From the NCBI RefSeq assembly GCF_937123705.1, contig NZ_CAKZKO010000118.1, positions 1-64,000 of the forward strand: 64,000 nucleotides of DNA, written 5' to 3'. Every line of letters begins with the position of its first letter. The first letter of the stretch is position 1. A program made the translations under genes and the position numbers. The notes below the pieces were generated by a model, which saw nothing but the letters and a program-made list of their open reading frames with translations, was not told the origin of the DNA and did no database searches. Shown here one piece after another: positions 1 through 9,593 of this stretch. The stretch is from an uncultured Paraglaciecola sp. (lineage in GTDB: Bacteria; Pseudomonadota; Gammaproteobacteria; Enterobacterales; Alteromonadaceae).

Positions 1-611
1 TACATAGTGGGCTTAAGAGTTAAGAAGTTCATGTAGCTGATAAGTTTTATTTCATCTTTATCAAGTTCAACTGAACGTAATAACTCGCCTTCATCTAAGT
101 GAGGTTTAATTTTTTCTAATACTTTTAGCTCGGCTTTGGCGTCGGCATCACCGCCTTTGGCGCGTTTAGCGACTCTGTGTAGGGCTTTTTCTGTGGTATC
201 AAGGTCAGATAACGCCAGCTCTGTATTGATGATTTCAATATCGTCTTGGGGGTTGATTTTTCCCGCGACGTGGACGATATTTTCGTTATCGAAACAGCGT
301 ACCACATGGCCAATTGCATCGGTTTCGCGAATATTAGCTAAAAATTTATTGCCTAAACCTTCACCTTTAGATGCCCCTTCTACTAAGCCTGCTATGTCTA
401 CAAATTCCATAGTGGTGGGAATAGTACGCTTAGGATTAACTATTTCGGCTAGTTTATCTAAGCGTAAATCGGGTACTGGTACCACACCAGTATTGGGCTC
501 TATGGTACAAAATGGGAAGTTTGCCGCTTCGATACCGGCTTTAGTTAAAGCGTTGAAAAGTGTTGATTTGCCGACGTTTGGTAAACCAACTATGCCGCAT
601 TTAAAACCCAT
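1..611 (-). CDS. ychF: Redox-regulated ATPase YchF (N-terminal part, cut by window edge)
   Basis: YchF is an Obg-family P-loop protein that binds ATP and the ribosome and acts in stress responses. About 203 N-terminal residues are present, of roughly 363 usual for the family; the C-terminal part lies beyond the left edge. The start [17 protein letters not shown] contains the Walker A motif GLPNVGKST, followed by [19 protein letters not shown] (G3 region). AGAGG lies about 9 nt before the ATG. It is the last gene seen in the series rplY-pth-ychF, an order common in gammaproteobacteria. An open frame on the opposite strand is a shadow. Confidence 0.96.
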   Translation of the reverse strand, partial: MGFKCGIVGLPNVGKSTLFNALTKAGIEAANFPFCTIEPNTGVVPVPDLRLDKLAEIVNPKRTIPTTMEFVDIAGLVEGASKGEGLGNKFLANIRETDAIGHVVRCFDNENIVHVAGKINPQDDIEIINTELALSDLDTTEKALHRVAKRAKGGDADAKAELKVLEKIKPHLDEGELLRSVELDKDEIKLISYMNFLTLKPTM

Positions 612-682
612 TTTGTTGTTCCTCTTAATTTTGTATCAATACATTGACGACATTCGTCATGTTAAATAATGTTGTTGTGCCG

Positions 683-1282
683 TTATTCCGCTTTAAATGA
701 ATGCAGGCGGTTCATGGCTTTTTTTAAGTCATCTTTGACTAATATTTCAAGACAACGGGTGGCTTCATCAATCGCGTCTTCGATTTGTTGTTGTTCTTTT
801 TGTGGTGCTTTGCCTAACACATGGCCCGTGACGCGGTTTTTATCTCCGGGATGGCCAATGCCAATACGTAACCGTAGAAAATCTTTTTGGTTTGCCATGC
901 GACTGACAGTATCGCGCACCCCGTTTTGGCTGGAACTGCCACCTATTTTAAATTTGGCCACTCCTGGGGGTAAATCTAACTCATCAAATGCAATTAAAAG
1001 CCCTGATACTGGCACACGATAAAAGTTTGCCATGGCTGCTACAGCTTGACCGCTTTTATTCATAAAAGTAGTGGGAATGAGAAGTCTAATATCTTGTCCA
1101 CCAATCGTGATGCGACCAGTGTAACCATAAAACTTGTTTTCAAGTTTTAAGGTGCAGTTGTACATCTTTGCCAGTGATTCGACGAACCATGCACCAGCAT
1201 TATGGCGGGTATGCTGGTATTCAGGGCCTGGATTACCCAGGCCCACAATTAGGCTAGTGCGCGCTAATTGTTTATCAGTCAA
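683..1282 (-). CDS. pth: Peptidyl-tRNA hydrolase
   Basis: This enzyme releases tRNA from peptidyl-tRNA that has dropped off the ribosome. At 199 aa it is of normal family length. The N-terminus holds [21 protein letters not shown], in which the His of TRHNAG is the catalytic base of the family. FMNKSGQAV supplies the conserved Asn, and [15 protein letters not shown] is also conserved. The gene begins 5 nt after the rplY stop and ychF follows about 70 nt later, so the three are probably co-transcribed. Confidence 0.97.
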   Translation of the reverse strand: MTDKQLARTSLIVGLGNPGPEYQHTRHNAGAWFVESLAKMYNCTLKLENKFYGYTGRITIGGQDIRLLIPTTFMNKSGQAVAAMANFYRVPVSGLLIAFDELDLPPGVAKFKIGGSSSQNGVRDTVSRMANQKDFLRLRIGIGHPGDKNRVTGHVLGKAPQKEQQQIEDAIDEATRCLEILVKDDLKKAMNRLHSFKAE

Positions 1283-1287
1283 GCAAC

Positions 1288-1932
1288 TTATTCCGCAGGT
1301 GCTTCTTCTTCAGCTGCATCGCCTTCTTCAGCGTCGTCAGCTTTTGGACCTTTAGCTAGTTTAACTGTAACCACGGCTAAATCGTGATTTTCGCCTTTGT
1401 TAAGTTCTAGTAAAGATACGCCTTTAGGCAATACTAAGTCAGTTAAATGTAATGTTTGACCTAGTTCAACGTTTTGAAGATCAACTTCGATAAACTCAGG
1501 TAAATCAGCAGGTAAACAACTGATTTCAACATCAACCATGTGATGTTCAGCGTGACCGCCGTTCAACTTGATTGAATCGGCTGTTTCTTCATTGATGAAG
1601 TGCAAAGGTACATGAGTATGTACCGCTTTTTTCGCATCAACACGAAGAAAATCAAGGTGCATAACAACTGGTTTAAACGCATGGCGTTGCATGTCTTTAA
1701 CCAATACTTCTACTTTTTCTTTACCGATGTTTAAGGTAAGAACGTGCGAGTAAAAAGCTTCGAAAGCTTGCGCTTGGAAAACTTTGTTATGAGTAAGGGT
1801 TAAAGATACGGCTTCTTTATCCGCTCCGTATAAGACAGCAGGTACTTTTCCAGCGTGACGTAGGCGGCGGCTCGCACCTTTCCCTAAATCAGTGCGGATT
1901 TCTGCATCTAGTGTGAAAATTCCATCAGACAT
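1288..1932 (-). CDS. rplY: 50S ribosomal protein L25 (L25/Ctc form)
   Basis: This protein binds 5S rRNA in the large ribosomal subunit. At 214 aa it is the long L25/TL5/Ctc form: an N-terminal 5S-binding domain with [20 protein letters not shown], a C-terminal beta domain, and an acidic tail ([13 protein letters not shown]). E. coli L25 has only the first domain. GGAG lies 8 nt before the ATG. It is the first gene of the rplY-pth-ychF series and is separated from prs by about 210 nt with a terminator. Confidence 0.96.
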   Translation of the reverse strand: MSDGIFTLDAEIRTDLGKGASRRLRHAGKVPAVLYGADKEAVSLTLTHNKVFQAQAFEAFYSHVLTLNIGKEKVEVLVKDMQRHAFKPVVMHLDFLRVDAKKAVHTHVPLHFINEETADSIKLNGGHAEHHMVDVEISCLPADLPEFIEVDLQNVELGQTLHLTDLVLPKGVSLLELNKGENHDLAVVTVKLAKGPKADDAEEGDAAEEEAPAE

Positions 1933-2096
1933 TGAGGTAACTCCAAAATAATAGTAAGTGTGTGTAAATTTTTGCGACCAAAATTTACGTTTATGGCGAT
2001 TTTTTCTAGCAGTAGACAGAAAAATTGTCGCATCCCTAAAAAAGGGCGGCGAATATTAACACCAGAGTGACTCGGAAACAATCTATAAGTAGCAAT

Positions 2097-2122
2097 AAAA
2101 AAGCGGCTTATAAAAGCCGCTT
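2097..2122 (-). terminator. Rho-independent terminator after prs
   Basis: The inverted repeat AAGCGGCTT/AAGCCGCTT has a 4-nt loop and, on the minus strand, is followed by a T run. It lies about 24 nt past the prs stop. Confidence 0.8.
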
Positions 2123-2145
2123 TATACTAAATAAAATTGATAGAA

Positions 2146-3093
2146 TTAATATTCAAACATCGCTGATATCGACTCTTCATTACTGACGCGGCGAATAGCT
2201 TCGGCTAACATATTGGAGAGTGTAAGCTGTTTGACTTTAGGAATGGCTTTTATCTCGGCACTTAGAGGAATACTGTCAGTGATGATGATTTCATCTATTA
2301 CTGAATCTCTTAGATTTTTAGCGGCATTACCAGAAAAAATGGCGTGTGTTGCGTAGGCAAATACGTTTCTTGCTCCATGGGCTTTTAACGCTTCGGCCGC
2401 TTTGCCTAATGTACCGCCCGTATCAATCATGTCATCTACTATAATGCAATCACGATCTTGAACATCCCCAATAATATGCATTACTTGAGCAACATTGGCT
2501 TTCGGACGACGTTTGTCGATAATGGCAAGGTCGGTATCGTTCATCAACTTAGCTAAGGCACGGGCACGAACTACGCCGCCAATATCTGGCGATACCACAA
2601 CAGGGTTGTGGAAATCACGCTGCCGCATATCATCTAGCAAAATAGGTGTACCAAAAGCATTGTCAACAGGTACATCAAAGAACCCTTGAATTTGTTCAGC
2701 GTGTAAGTCGATAGTTAATACTCTATCTACGCCCACATTAGATAAAAAGTCAGCCACAACTTTCGCCGTGATTGGGACTCTTGCTGAACGTACTCGTCTG
2801 TCTTGGCGTGCATATCCAAAATAAGGAATAACAGCTGTAATACGACCTGCAGATGCACGGCGAAATGCATCGATCATTACAATCAGTTCCATCAAGTTGT
2901 CGTTGGTAGGGGCACAAGTAGATTGAATGATAAATACATCTGATCCACGTACATTTTCGTGAATTTCTACACTGATTTCACCATCGCTAAAACGTCCAAC
3001 GCTCGCTTGTCCTAACTTAGTATAAAGCCTATCTGCCACTTTCTGGGCCAATTCAGGTACTGCATTTCCAGAGAAAATCTTCATATCCGGCAC
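2146..3093 (-). CDS. prs: Ribose-phosphate pyrophosphokinase
   Basis: This enzyme makes PRPP from ribose 5-phosphate and ATP for nucleotide, His, Trp and NAD synthesis. Family signatures are [27 protein letters not shown] and the PRPP loop [13 protein letters not shown] place the start at a GTG ([11 protein letters not shown]), which gives 315 aa, the length of the E. coli enzyme. GAGG lies 8 nt before that GTG. The upstream ATG options at 3117 and 3099 either lack a well-placed Shine-Dalgarno or would sit on top of it. Downstream of lolB-ispE-tRNA-Gln on the same strand. Confidence 0.96.
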   Translation of the reverse strand: MPDMKIFSGNAVPELAQKVADRLYTKLGQASVGRFSDGEISVEIHENVRGSDVFIIQSTCAPTNDNLMELIVMIDAFRRASAGRITAVIPYFGYARQDRRVRSARVPITAKVVADFLSNVGVDRVLTIDLHAEQIQGFFDVPVDNAFGTPILLDDMRQRDFHNPVVVSPDIGGVVRARALAKLMNDTDLAIIDKRRPKANVAQVMHIIGDVQDRDCIIVDDMIDTGGTLGKAAEALKAHGARNVFAYATHAIFSGNAAKNLRDSVIDEIIITDSIPLSAEIKAIPKVKQLTLSNMLAEAIRRVSNEESISAMFEY

Positions 3094-3139
3094 GGTCATA
3101 TCCTCGGTGTTTATCAATATGTTTGCTTCTACTAAAAAA

Positions 3140-3542
3140 TGGCTGGAGTAGCTGGATTTAAATCAACGACTATAGTTGCGGATCAAAACCTTCTATCTCA
3201 AAAGCCAATATTCTTTTAAGTGGCTGGGGTAGCTGGACTCAAACCAACGACATAGTCACGGATCAAAACCAATTATCTCAACTCTCAATATCATTAAATA
3301 TGGCTGGGGTAGCTGGACTCGAACCAACGACATAGTTGCGGATCAAAACCTTCTATCACTTAAACCAAATCTTTTTTGCAAATGGCTGGGGTAGCTGGAC
3401 TTGAATCAACGACATAGTCACGGACCAGAACCAATTATCTCAACTCTCAATTCCATTAAATATGGCTGGGGTAGCTGGACTTGAATCAACGACATAGTTG
3501 CGGATCAAAACCTTCTATCTCAAAAGCCAATATTCTTTTAAG
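3140..3542 (-). repeat. Five tandem degenerate tRNA-Gln 3'-end repeats (80-82 bp units)
   Basis: The units start at 3140, 3221, 3301, 3383 and 3463. Each begins, on the plus strand, with 30 nt matching the 3' end of the adjacent tRNA-Gln: CCA, acceptor 3' strand and T arm. The match is perfect in the unit at 3301 and has 1-5 changes in the others. Each unit also keeps the anticodon-loop string GGATCAAAACC or a close variant, but its 5' half is replaced by AT-rich sequence. The non-tRNA parts alternate between two versions (TTGCGGATCAAAACCTTCT and CACGGATCAAAACCAATT types) in the order A-B-A-B-A. The array lies in the probable tRNA-to-prs transcript. Confidence 0.9.
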
Positions 3543-3617
3543 TGGCTGGGGTAGCTGGACTCGAACCAACGAATGACGGGATCAAAACCCGTTGCCTTAC
3601 CACTTGGCTATACCCCA
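3543..3617 (-). tRNA. tRNA-Gln (anticodon TTG)
   Basis: This is a 75-nt cloverleaf with encoded CCA. The acceptor stem is TGGGGTA/TACCCCA with G as discriminator. The anticodon stem is ACGGG/CCCGT with loop TTTTGAT (anticodon TTG). The T arm is GTTGG/CCAGC with loop TTCGAGT. It lies between ispE and prs on the same strand, 6 nt past the ispE stop, and heads the array of degenerate copies. Confidence 0.97.
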
Positions 3618-3623
3618 ATAAAA

Positions 3624-4493
3624 CTAGTTTACTTGTGTTTGGATCTGGCGATGTAATGGGGATGTATTTACCCCATTTGCGACAAAACTATTACTACCTT
3701 GGGGCAATAAAGCTTGTACATTTAACGCTTCCTGTCGACTTTCAAAAACTGCAAAAACACATGCGCCTGTGCCGGTCATCCTCGACGGCGCGTATTCTAA
3801 CAACCAGTCCAATGCTTTTGCAACATTCGGATAGCGTTCGCATACTAATTTTTGGCAATCATTTCGAGTGTCACTAAAACGATAATCGCTAAAGTTAATT
3901 TTTGCTGAATCTCTAGGCAGCTTAGGTAAAGAGAAGACATCTGCGGTAGAAATGTGGCAATCGGGAAATAGTACTAAATAAGTTTTAGTATCAAGCTCTG
4001 TTGGTTGCAGTTTTTCTCCTACCCCTTCGGCAAAGGCCGTTTTTCCCTGAATAAAAATAGGCACATCAGCACCTAGGGTTAACCCCAGCTTTGCCAATTC
4101 GCTTTCAGATAGTCCGGCTCCCCACAATTGATTTAACACCACTAAAGTAGTGGCGGCATTTGAAGAGCCTCCTCCAATCCCGCCACCCATAGGTAAACGT
4201 TTTCGAAGATATATAGTACACCCCAAGTTTTTTGATGGGTTGTTAGGTAACGTTCGCTGTAATAATAGCGCCGCTTTAATAATGAGATTATCTTCATTTG
4301 CGACGCCAGCAACGGGGTCTTCTAAGACCACGTTGCCAGAGTTGTTTATATCGAAGGCTAATTCATCACCAAAATCCAAAATTTGAAATAAACTCTGTAA
4401 TTGGTGGTAACCGTTAGGGTAGCGTCCATTGATATGCAAAAATAAATTGAGTTTAGCTGGGCTTGGCCACCAGATTACGCCGGGATTATTCAT
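3624..4493 (-). CDS. ispE: 4-diphosphocytidyl-2-C-methyl-D-erythritol kinase
   Basis: This GHMP-family kinase of the non-mevalonate isoprenoid pathway phosphorylates CDP-methylerythritol. Motifs are the N-terminal WPSPAKLNLFLHINGRYPNGYHQL and the ATP-binding loop LPMGGGIGGGSSNAATTL. The chosen start MNNPGVIWWPSPAKL gives 289 aa and overlaps the lolB stop by 8 nt (ATGAATAA), a typical coupled arrangement. The longer frame to 4541 would run far into lolB. tRNA-Gln begins 6 nt after the stop. Confidence 0.96.
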   Translation of the reverse strand: MNNPGVIWWPSPAKLNLFLHINGRYPNGYHQLQSLFQILDFGDELAFDINNSGNVVLEDPVAGVANEDNLIIKAALLLQRTLPNNPSKNLGCTIYLRKRLPMGGGIGGGSSNAATTLVVLNQLWGAGLSESELAKLGLTLGADVPIFIQGKTAFAEGVGEKLQPTELDTKTYLVLFPDCHISTADVFSLPKLPRDSAKINFSDYRFSDTRNDCQKLVCERYPNVAKALDWLLEYAPSRMTGTGACVFAVFESRQEALNVQALLPQGSNSFVANGVNTSPLHRQIQTQVN

Positions 4494-5106
4494 GAAACTC
4501 CCAATGACTGATGCGAATAAGTAACTGGCTGTTGTTAGCACTATTGTGTAAAACTACTTTATGGGGCAACCACATTTTTTCTACCAATTTATAGTTGTCA
4601 TAATTTACTAGCCAGTTATCGCAAAGGCGACAACTGGGTTGCAGTTGAGTGATCCAGCCATGCTCGCTGGTTACCACTTGATCCTTGTTCTGATATTGCC
4701 CTTTAATCCAAAGTTGCAACTTTTCTACAGGAATTTGCCATCCTGTAACACGCCAAATTAACTGGCTAGGGTTAGTGTCTTGATAGGTTTTATCATCAAC
4801 AACTAAAGTGACATCTTCCTCATTGCTCTGCAAACTTAGTAAGGACGTACCGATAATAGAGGTCAAATTGAGGCGATAGTGTTGTTGTATTTGCTGCCAT
4901 CTAAAATTTGCACTTTGCTTTTTATCAGGGCTTTTAAATCCGAACTTGCCTTTTATGACCCAACTATCTAGCTGTGCTAAGGTTTTTTGATGTGTCGCTG
5001 AGTGTAAGCTCATGGGAGGCTTAGGAGGAGTGGTGCAACTTGCTAGAAAAAAAATAAGGAAAATAGCAGTTAATCTTAGTTTTAGGCACAATCGGTTGGA
5101 TAACAC
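4486..5106 (-). CDS. lolB: Outer-membrane lipoprotein insertion protein LolB
   Basis: LolB receives lipoproteins from LolA and anchors them in the outer membrane. At 206 aa it has a signal peptide ending in a lipobox (FFLASC), as expected since LolB is itself a lipoprotein. WVIKGKFGFKSPDKKQSANFRWQQ matches the family core. Gene context (lolB-ispE on one strand, hemA divergent) is the classic gammaproteobacterial arrangement. Overlaps ispE by 8 nt. Confidence 0.92.
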   Translation of the reverse strand: MLSNRLCLKLRLTAIFLIFFLASCTTPPKPPMSLHSATHQKTLAQLDSWVIKGKFGFKSPDKKQSANFRWQQIQQHYRLNLTSIIGTSLLSLQSNEEDVTLVVDDKTYQDTNPSQLIWRVTGWQIPVEKLQLWIKGQYQNKDQVVTSEHGWITQLQPSCRLCDNWLVNYDNYKLVEKMWLPHKVVLHNSANNSQLLIRISHWEFHE

Positions 5107-5172
5107 TGTTTAAATAACGCTCGTTCAATAAATAAATTCATTAGGACAATAGGAACATAGAACTGACATAGC

Positions 5173-5201
5173 TTTCAATAGTTTTACCTTTTGCGTACAA
5201 T
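5173..5201 (+). promoter_or_regulatory. Candidate sigma-70 promoter of hemA
   Basis: A TTTCAA -35 and a TACAAT -10 are separated by 17 nt, about 50 nt before the hemA ATG in the hemA/lolB divergent spacer. Assigned by eye only. Confidence 0.4.
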
Positions 5202-5249
5202 GCCGCCACTAAATTTATCTAACTTTGTTGTAATTTACATAATCATTTC

Positions 5250-6512
5250 ATGACCCTAATCGCTTTTGGCATTAATCACAAAACCGCACCCATTGAATTG
5301 CGCGAAAAAATAGCTTTTTCGCCTGATGCAATAGTGCAAGCACTCGCCTCCTTGCGACAGCAAACTGGGGCGACTGAATCTGTGATTGTGTCTACCTGCA
5401 ACAGAACCGAAGTGTACGCTCAGTTAGATGAGCAACAAACAGCTAATATTGTGACTTGGCTCGCCAATTTTCATGGTGTACAACCAAATGAGCTACACAA
5501 TAACAGTTACCTGTATACTCAGCAGCAAGCTGCCAGTCACATTATGCGTGTGGCTTGTGGTCTCGACTCCATGATGTTAGGTGAACCACAAATTCTAGGG
5601 CAGGTGAAACAAGCTTTTACCGATGCGAAAAACTCCGGCGTGATTAAGAGAGACTTTGAAAGACTGTTTCAACATACTTTTTCGGTGGCCAAAAGAGTGC
5701 GCAGCGAAACAGATATTGGTGCAAATGCTGTGTCTGTTGCCTATGCATCGGTGCAATTAGCTAAACATATTTTTTCCTCGCTAGAAAAAAGCAGGGTGTT
5801 ACTAATTGGCGCAGGTGAAACCATCGAACTGGTAGCCAAGCATCTGCACGAGCAAAATGTTAAATCGTTAACTGTTGCTAACCGTACTTTGGCACGAGCT
5901 CAAGCCATAGCAGAACCTTTAGGTGCATCTGTGCTCACTTTGGCGCAAATTCCACAGCATTTAAAAGATGCCGATATTGTTATTAGTTCAACCGCCAGCC
6001 AATTGCCTATTTTAGGTAAAGGGCTAGTGCAAAGTGCGTTGAAAGAGCGTAAGCATAAGCCTATGTTTATCGTGGATTTAGCCGTGCCTCGTGATGTGGA
6101 AGTGGAAGTAGGCGAATTAGATGATGCCTATTTATACACAGTGGATGACTTACAGCAAATTGTCGAAACGAATTTAGCTAATCGCCAAGATGCCGCCGTG
6201 CTGGCAGATGAAATGGTTGAGCAGCAAGTGCAACATTTTATGCGTTGGCAACAAAGCCAAGGATCAATCGATGTCTTAAAGGGGTTTCGCGACCAAAGTG
6301 AATTACAGCGCGATATCTTAGTGAGTAAAGCGTTAAATCAGTTAGCAGACGGAAAGGAAGCAGAACAAGTCGTTATTGAATTGGCTAATAAACTCACCAA
6401 TAGCCTTATTCATGCACCCACTAAAGCCTTAAAGAATGCAGCAAGTGAACAAAATTCACAGCAGTTAGCATTACTAATAGATGCATTAGCCTTAAAAAAA
6501 TCAGATAATTAG
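5250..6512 (+). CDS. hemA: Glutamyl-tRNA reductase
   Basis: This enzyme makes glutamate-1-semialdehyde from Glu-tRNA, the first step of C5 heme synthesis. At 420 aa it is full length. STCNRTEVY carries the catalytic Cys (residue 50). MLGEPQILGQVKQAF and the Rossmann motif LLIGAGETIELVAKHL follow, with a C-terminal dimerisation helix region. It heads the plus-strand series hemA-prfA-prmC, diverging from lolB; prfA starts 30 nt later. Confidence 0.97.
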   Translation: MTLIAFGINHKTAPIELREKIAFSPDAIVQALASLRQQTGATESVIVSTCNRTEVYAQLDEQQTANIVTWLANFHGVQPNELHNNSYLYTQQQAASHIMRVACGLDSMMLGEPQILGQVKQAFTDAKNSGVIKRDFERLFQHTFSVAKRVRSETDIGANAVSVAYASVQLAKHIFSSLEKSRVLLIGAGETIELVAKHLHEQNVKSLTVANRTLARAQAIAEPLGASVLTLAQIPQHLKDADIVISSTASQLPILGKGLVQSALKERKHKPMFIVDLAVPRDVEVEVGELDDAYLYTVDDLQQIVETNLANRQDAAVLADEMVEQQVQHFMRWQQSQGSIDVLKGFRDQSELQRDILVSKALNQLADGKEAEQVVIELANKLTNSLIHAPTKALKNAASEQNSQQLALLIDALALKKSDN

Positions 6513-6542
6513 CGGCAAACCTAGTCCGCGTACAGGAATATA

Positions 6543-7628
6543 ATGAAACAATCGGTGCAACGAAAATTAGAAACTTTGATTGAACGCTTCGAAGAGATAC
6601 AAGCCTTATTAGGTGAGCCGGACGTGATTGCAGATCAAGACAGATACAGAGGCTTAACCAAAGAATACTCGCAACTAGAAGATGTTGTGAAGTGTTTTAA
6701 AGATTATCAAGGTGCCCAGCAAGATTTTGAGTCGGCGCAAGAAATGATGCAAGAAGACGACCCTGAAATGCGTGAAATGGGCCAAGAAGAATACAAAGTA
6801 GCCAAACAAAGTATCGAAGATTTTACTTTAGAATTACAAGTTTTATTACTGCCAAAAGATCCCAACGATGAAAGCAATTGTTTTGTAGAAATACGCGCAG
6901 GAGCTGGGGGCGATGAAGCCGCTATTTTTGCTGGTGATTTGTTTAGAATGTACAGTCGTTATGCCGAAAAGCAAGGCTGGAAAGTTGAGTTAGTGACGGC
7001 TAATGAAGGGGATCATGGTGGTTATAAAGTAGTGATTGCCAATATTATCGGCGATGGCTCCTACGGCATTATGAAATTTGAGTCCGGTGGACACAGAGTA
7101 CAACGGGTACCGGATACCGAATCTCAAGGGCGGGTGCATACTTCAGCTTGTACTGTTGTAGTGATGCCCGAAATTCCTGAATCTGAAGCCATTGAAATCA
7201 ATAAGGCCGATTTAAAAATCGATACCTTTAGGGCGTCAGGAGCAGGTGGTCAGCACGTTAACAAAACGGATTCGGCAATACGTATTACTCATAACCCAAG
7301 TGGCATAGTAGTTGAGTGTCAGGACGAGCGTTCACAACACAAAAACCGGGCGAAAGCCATGGCTATATTACAATCTCGCTTAAACCAGTTGGAAGAAGAA
7401 ACTCGCCAAGCAGAAGAAACCTCAACTCGCCGCAACTTAGTGGCAAGTGGTGATAGATCAGAGCGAATTCGTACTTATAACTTCCCGCAAGGGCGGGTGT
7501 CTGACCACCGCATTAATTTAACCTTATACTGCTTAGACGATGTAATTGCCGGTGATTTAAACGCTGTTTTAGAGCCTATTAGGCAAGAACATCAGGCCGA
7601 TCTACTCTCGTCATTGTCTGACGAATAG
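6543..7628 (+). CDS. prfA: Peptide chain release factor 1
   Basis: RF1 terminates translation at UAG and UAA. At 361 aa it has the expected length. The GGQ motif lies in [16 protein letters not shown]. The stop-recognition region reads [16 protein letters not shown], that is PDT where E. coli has PAT, so the PxT pattern of RF1 is kept. prmC, which methylates this GGQ glutamine, begins 7 nt after the stop. Confidence 0.97.
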   Translation: MKQSVQRKLETLIERFEEIQALLGEPDVIADQDRYRGLTKEYSQLEDVVKCFKDYQGAQQDFESAQEMMQEDDPEMREMGQEEYKVAKQSIEDFTLELQVLLLPKDPNDESNCFVEIRAGAGGDEAAIFAGDLFRMYSRYAEKQGWKVELVTANEGDHGGYKVVIANIIGDGSYGIMKFESGGHRVQRVPDTESQGRVHTSACTVVVMPEIPESEAIEINKADLKIDTFRASGAGGQHVNKTDSAIRITHNPSGIVVECQDERSQHKNRAKAMAILQSRLNQLEEETRQAEETSTRRNLVASGDRSERIRTYNFPQGRVSDHRINLTLYCLDDVIAGDLNAVLEPIRQEHQADLLSSLSDE

Positions 7629-7635
7629 ACATCTC

Positions 7636-8511
7636 TTGGATAGGCCGGAACTGACGATTGCTCAAGCATTAGCTTGGGCAAAGGAACAACTGAGTGCACA
7701 AGGTGTAAGTGATGATGGCCTGTTTGATTCTGCCGCTATCGACAGCAAGATACTGTTAGCCGCCTGCTTACAACAGGAACAGGTGTATTTACATACTTGG
7801 CCCGAAAAACATCTCGATGAGCAACAAATGTGTGCATTTGAGAATTATATTTGTCAAAGATCAGCAGGGCATCCTGTTGCACACATTATTGGCTATCGTG
7901 ATTTTTGGTCATTGCGTTTAAAGGTTTCAGCGGCAACATTAATACCTCGGCCAGAAACTGAGCTTCTAGTAGAAATAGCCTTAAATCTACCTATCACTAA
8001 AGATGCAAAAGTGCTGGATTTAGGCACAGGCACTGGCGCTATTGCTTTGGCATTGGCAAGTGAATGCCTCTACTGGTCAGTGACCGGAATTGATAAAAGT
8101 AGTGCTGCCGTTAGTTTAGCAAAAGAGAACGGAGTTCAACATCAGCTTGAGCGGGTCAATTTTATTCAAAGTGATTGGTTTTCTGGTGTAGAGCAATGTG
8201 CTTTTGATCTTATCGTGACAAACCCTCCTTATATTGAAGATAATAATCATTACTTGCAACAAGGCGATGTGCGATTTGAGCCAAGTAGTGCATTAACATC
8301 GGGAGCAGATGGACTCGATGATATTCGCCTGATTATTGCTCAAAGCAAAAAATACTTAGCAAATAAAGGCTATTTAGTCATAGAACATGGTTACCAGCAA
8401 AGTGCCCAAGTGGCAGACATATTTAGGGACAATGGTTTCGAAGATATTCGAATTGAATATGATCTAAATGATTTACCCCGTGTAACTTTAGGAAGCATCC
8501 TGCCCAAATAA
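7636..8511 (+). CDS. prmC: Release factor glutamine methyltransferase
   Basis: This SAM-dependent enzyme methylates the Gln of the release-factor GGQ motif. At 291 aa it contains the SAM motif VLDLGTGTGAIALALA and the substrate-binding NPPY (VTNPPYIEDNN). The HPVAHIIGYRDFWSLRLKV and LIPRPETELLVE segments are also typical. Translation appears to start at TTG (LDRPELT), 7 nt after the prfA stop; I see no suitable ATG and no strong Shine-Dalgarno, so coupling to prfA is likely. Confidence 0.95.
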   Translation: MDRPELTIAQALAWAKEQLSAQGVSDDGLFDSAAIDSKILLAACLQQEQVYLHTWPEKHLDEQQMCAFENYICQRSAGHPVAHIIGYRDFWSLRLKVSAATLIPRPETELLVEIALNLPITKDAKVLDLGTGTGAIALALASECLYWSVTGIDKSSAAVSLAKENGVQHQLERVNFIQSDWFSGVEQCAFDLIVTNPPYIEDNNHYLQQGDVRFEPSSALTSGADGLDDIRLIIAQSKKYLANKGYLVIEHGYQQSAQVADIFRDNGFEDIRIEYDLNDLPRVTLGSILPK

Positions 8512-8630
8512 AAAATTATTCAGCATTTGTATTGTTGTTTGTACCGATACGTTATAACTTAGCCGCTGCTTTTTTCTTGTAGAAAAATTTTAAAATTCAT
8601 TGTCTAGTTTTTGTTTTCTAGTGAAGTGTT

Positions 8631-9581
8631 ATGTCTGACGAAATTTTGTTTGCCGAAGATAACGAAGAAGAATTTAAGTCCCATGGCAAATGGAAAGTCT
8701 TGATTGTTGATGACGAGCCAGAAGTGCACGCAGTAACTAAGCTGGCTCTTGGGGATTTTATATTTCAAGATAAAGACCTTGAGTTTATTAGTGCATTTGA
8801 TGGGGAAGAAGCAAAAAAAGTCTTTTCTGAACATGATGATATAGCAGTAGTGCTGCTTGATGTTGTTATGGAAACGGATGATGCAGGTTTACGAGTGGCG
8901 GATTTTATCAGAAATGAGGCTAGTAACCACTTTACGCGTATTATTCTACGTACCGGCCAACCTGGTCAGGCGCCCGAGAGAGACGTCATTATTAACTATG
9001 ATATTAATGATTATAAATCTAAAACAGAGCTAACCGCCCAAAAACTATTCACTGTAGTGATCGCCGCTTTGCGTTCTTATAGCGATATTATGGTTATCGA
9101 AGAAAACAGACGGGGGTTAGAAAAAGTTATTGCTGCATCGGCGAATCTCTTTTGTATCCAATCCTTAGAAAGATTTATTGAAGGACTGGTGCAGCAGTTA
9201 GCGTCTTTATTAGGAGGAAGTAAAGATACGGCCTATTTAACTTCCGCTGTAGTGGGTCCTAAACCAATAGACGACTATCGTTCTTCAGAGTTGTATGTGC
9301 TGACAGGAAAAGGCGAGTATAAAAATCGCGAGGGTTTTCGGATTGAAGAAGTCATTAGTGGCCAAGAATTAGCTTCTTGCCAACAAGCCTATGCGAATAA
9401 AAGTATGGTTTTTGAAAATGATTATTTAGTCGCTTATTGTGAAAGTAAGCATAAAAAAGGATCATTGTTATACATTTCGGGATTACCTAGAAAATTAACA
9501 AAGGTCGACAAAGAGTTAATTGAGATATTTTCGCAAAACGTGCAAATTGCATTCGATAATGTTTTGCTTCATAAAGATTAA
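8631..9581 (+). CDS. Response regulator with REC and DUF3369 domains
   Basis: This 316-aa cytoplasmic protein has a receiver domain from about residue 22 to 145: acidic pair D27/D28, phospho-acceptor D77 in VVLLDVVMETDD, and Lys in YKSK near 129. The segment ILRTGQPGQAPERDVI and the following region (about 150-310) match receivers linked to DUF3369. No HD-GYP, HDOD, GGDEF or kinase domain follows, so it may act through protein contacts. No histidine kinase is adjacent. It sits between prmC and the sirB2-like gene. Its regulatory target is unknown. Confidence 0.85.
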   Translation: MSDEILFAEDNEEEFKSHGKWKVLIVDDEPEVHAVTKLALGDFIFQDKDLEFISAFDGEEAKKVFSEHDDIAVVLLDVVMETDDAGLRVADFIRNEASNHFTRIILRTGQPGQAPERDVIINYDINDYKSKTELTAQKLFTVVIAALRSYSDIMVIEENRRGLEKVIAASANLFCIQSLERFIEGLVQQLASLLGGSKDTAYLTSAVVGPKPIDDYRSSELYVLTGKGEYKNREGFRIEEVISGQELASCQQAYANKSMVFENDYLVAYCESKHKKGSLLYISGLPRKLTKVDKELIEIFSQNVQIAFDNVLLHKD

Positions 9582-9593
9582 GGTTGGTTAAAA

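Noticed and set aside
136..669. Open frame of 177 codons on the plus strand
   Set aside because: It lies opposite ychF, whose protein is unmistakable; a shadow frame.
3140..3542. CRISPR-like array (regular ~80-bp units)
   Set aside because: The conserved part is the tRNA-Gln 3' end, the intervening sequences are not unique but of two types, and no cas genes are present.
3140..3542. att sites left by integrative elements
   Set aside because: Integration can duplicate tRNA 3' ends, but the short, equal units with alternating internal sequence and no integrase remnants fit tandem duplication better.
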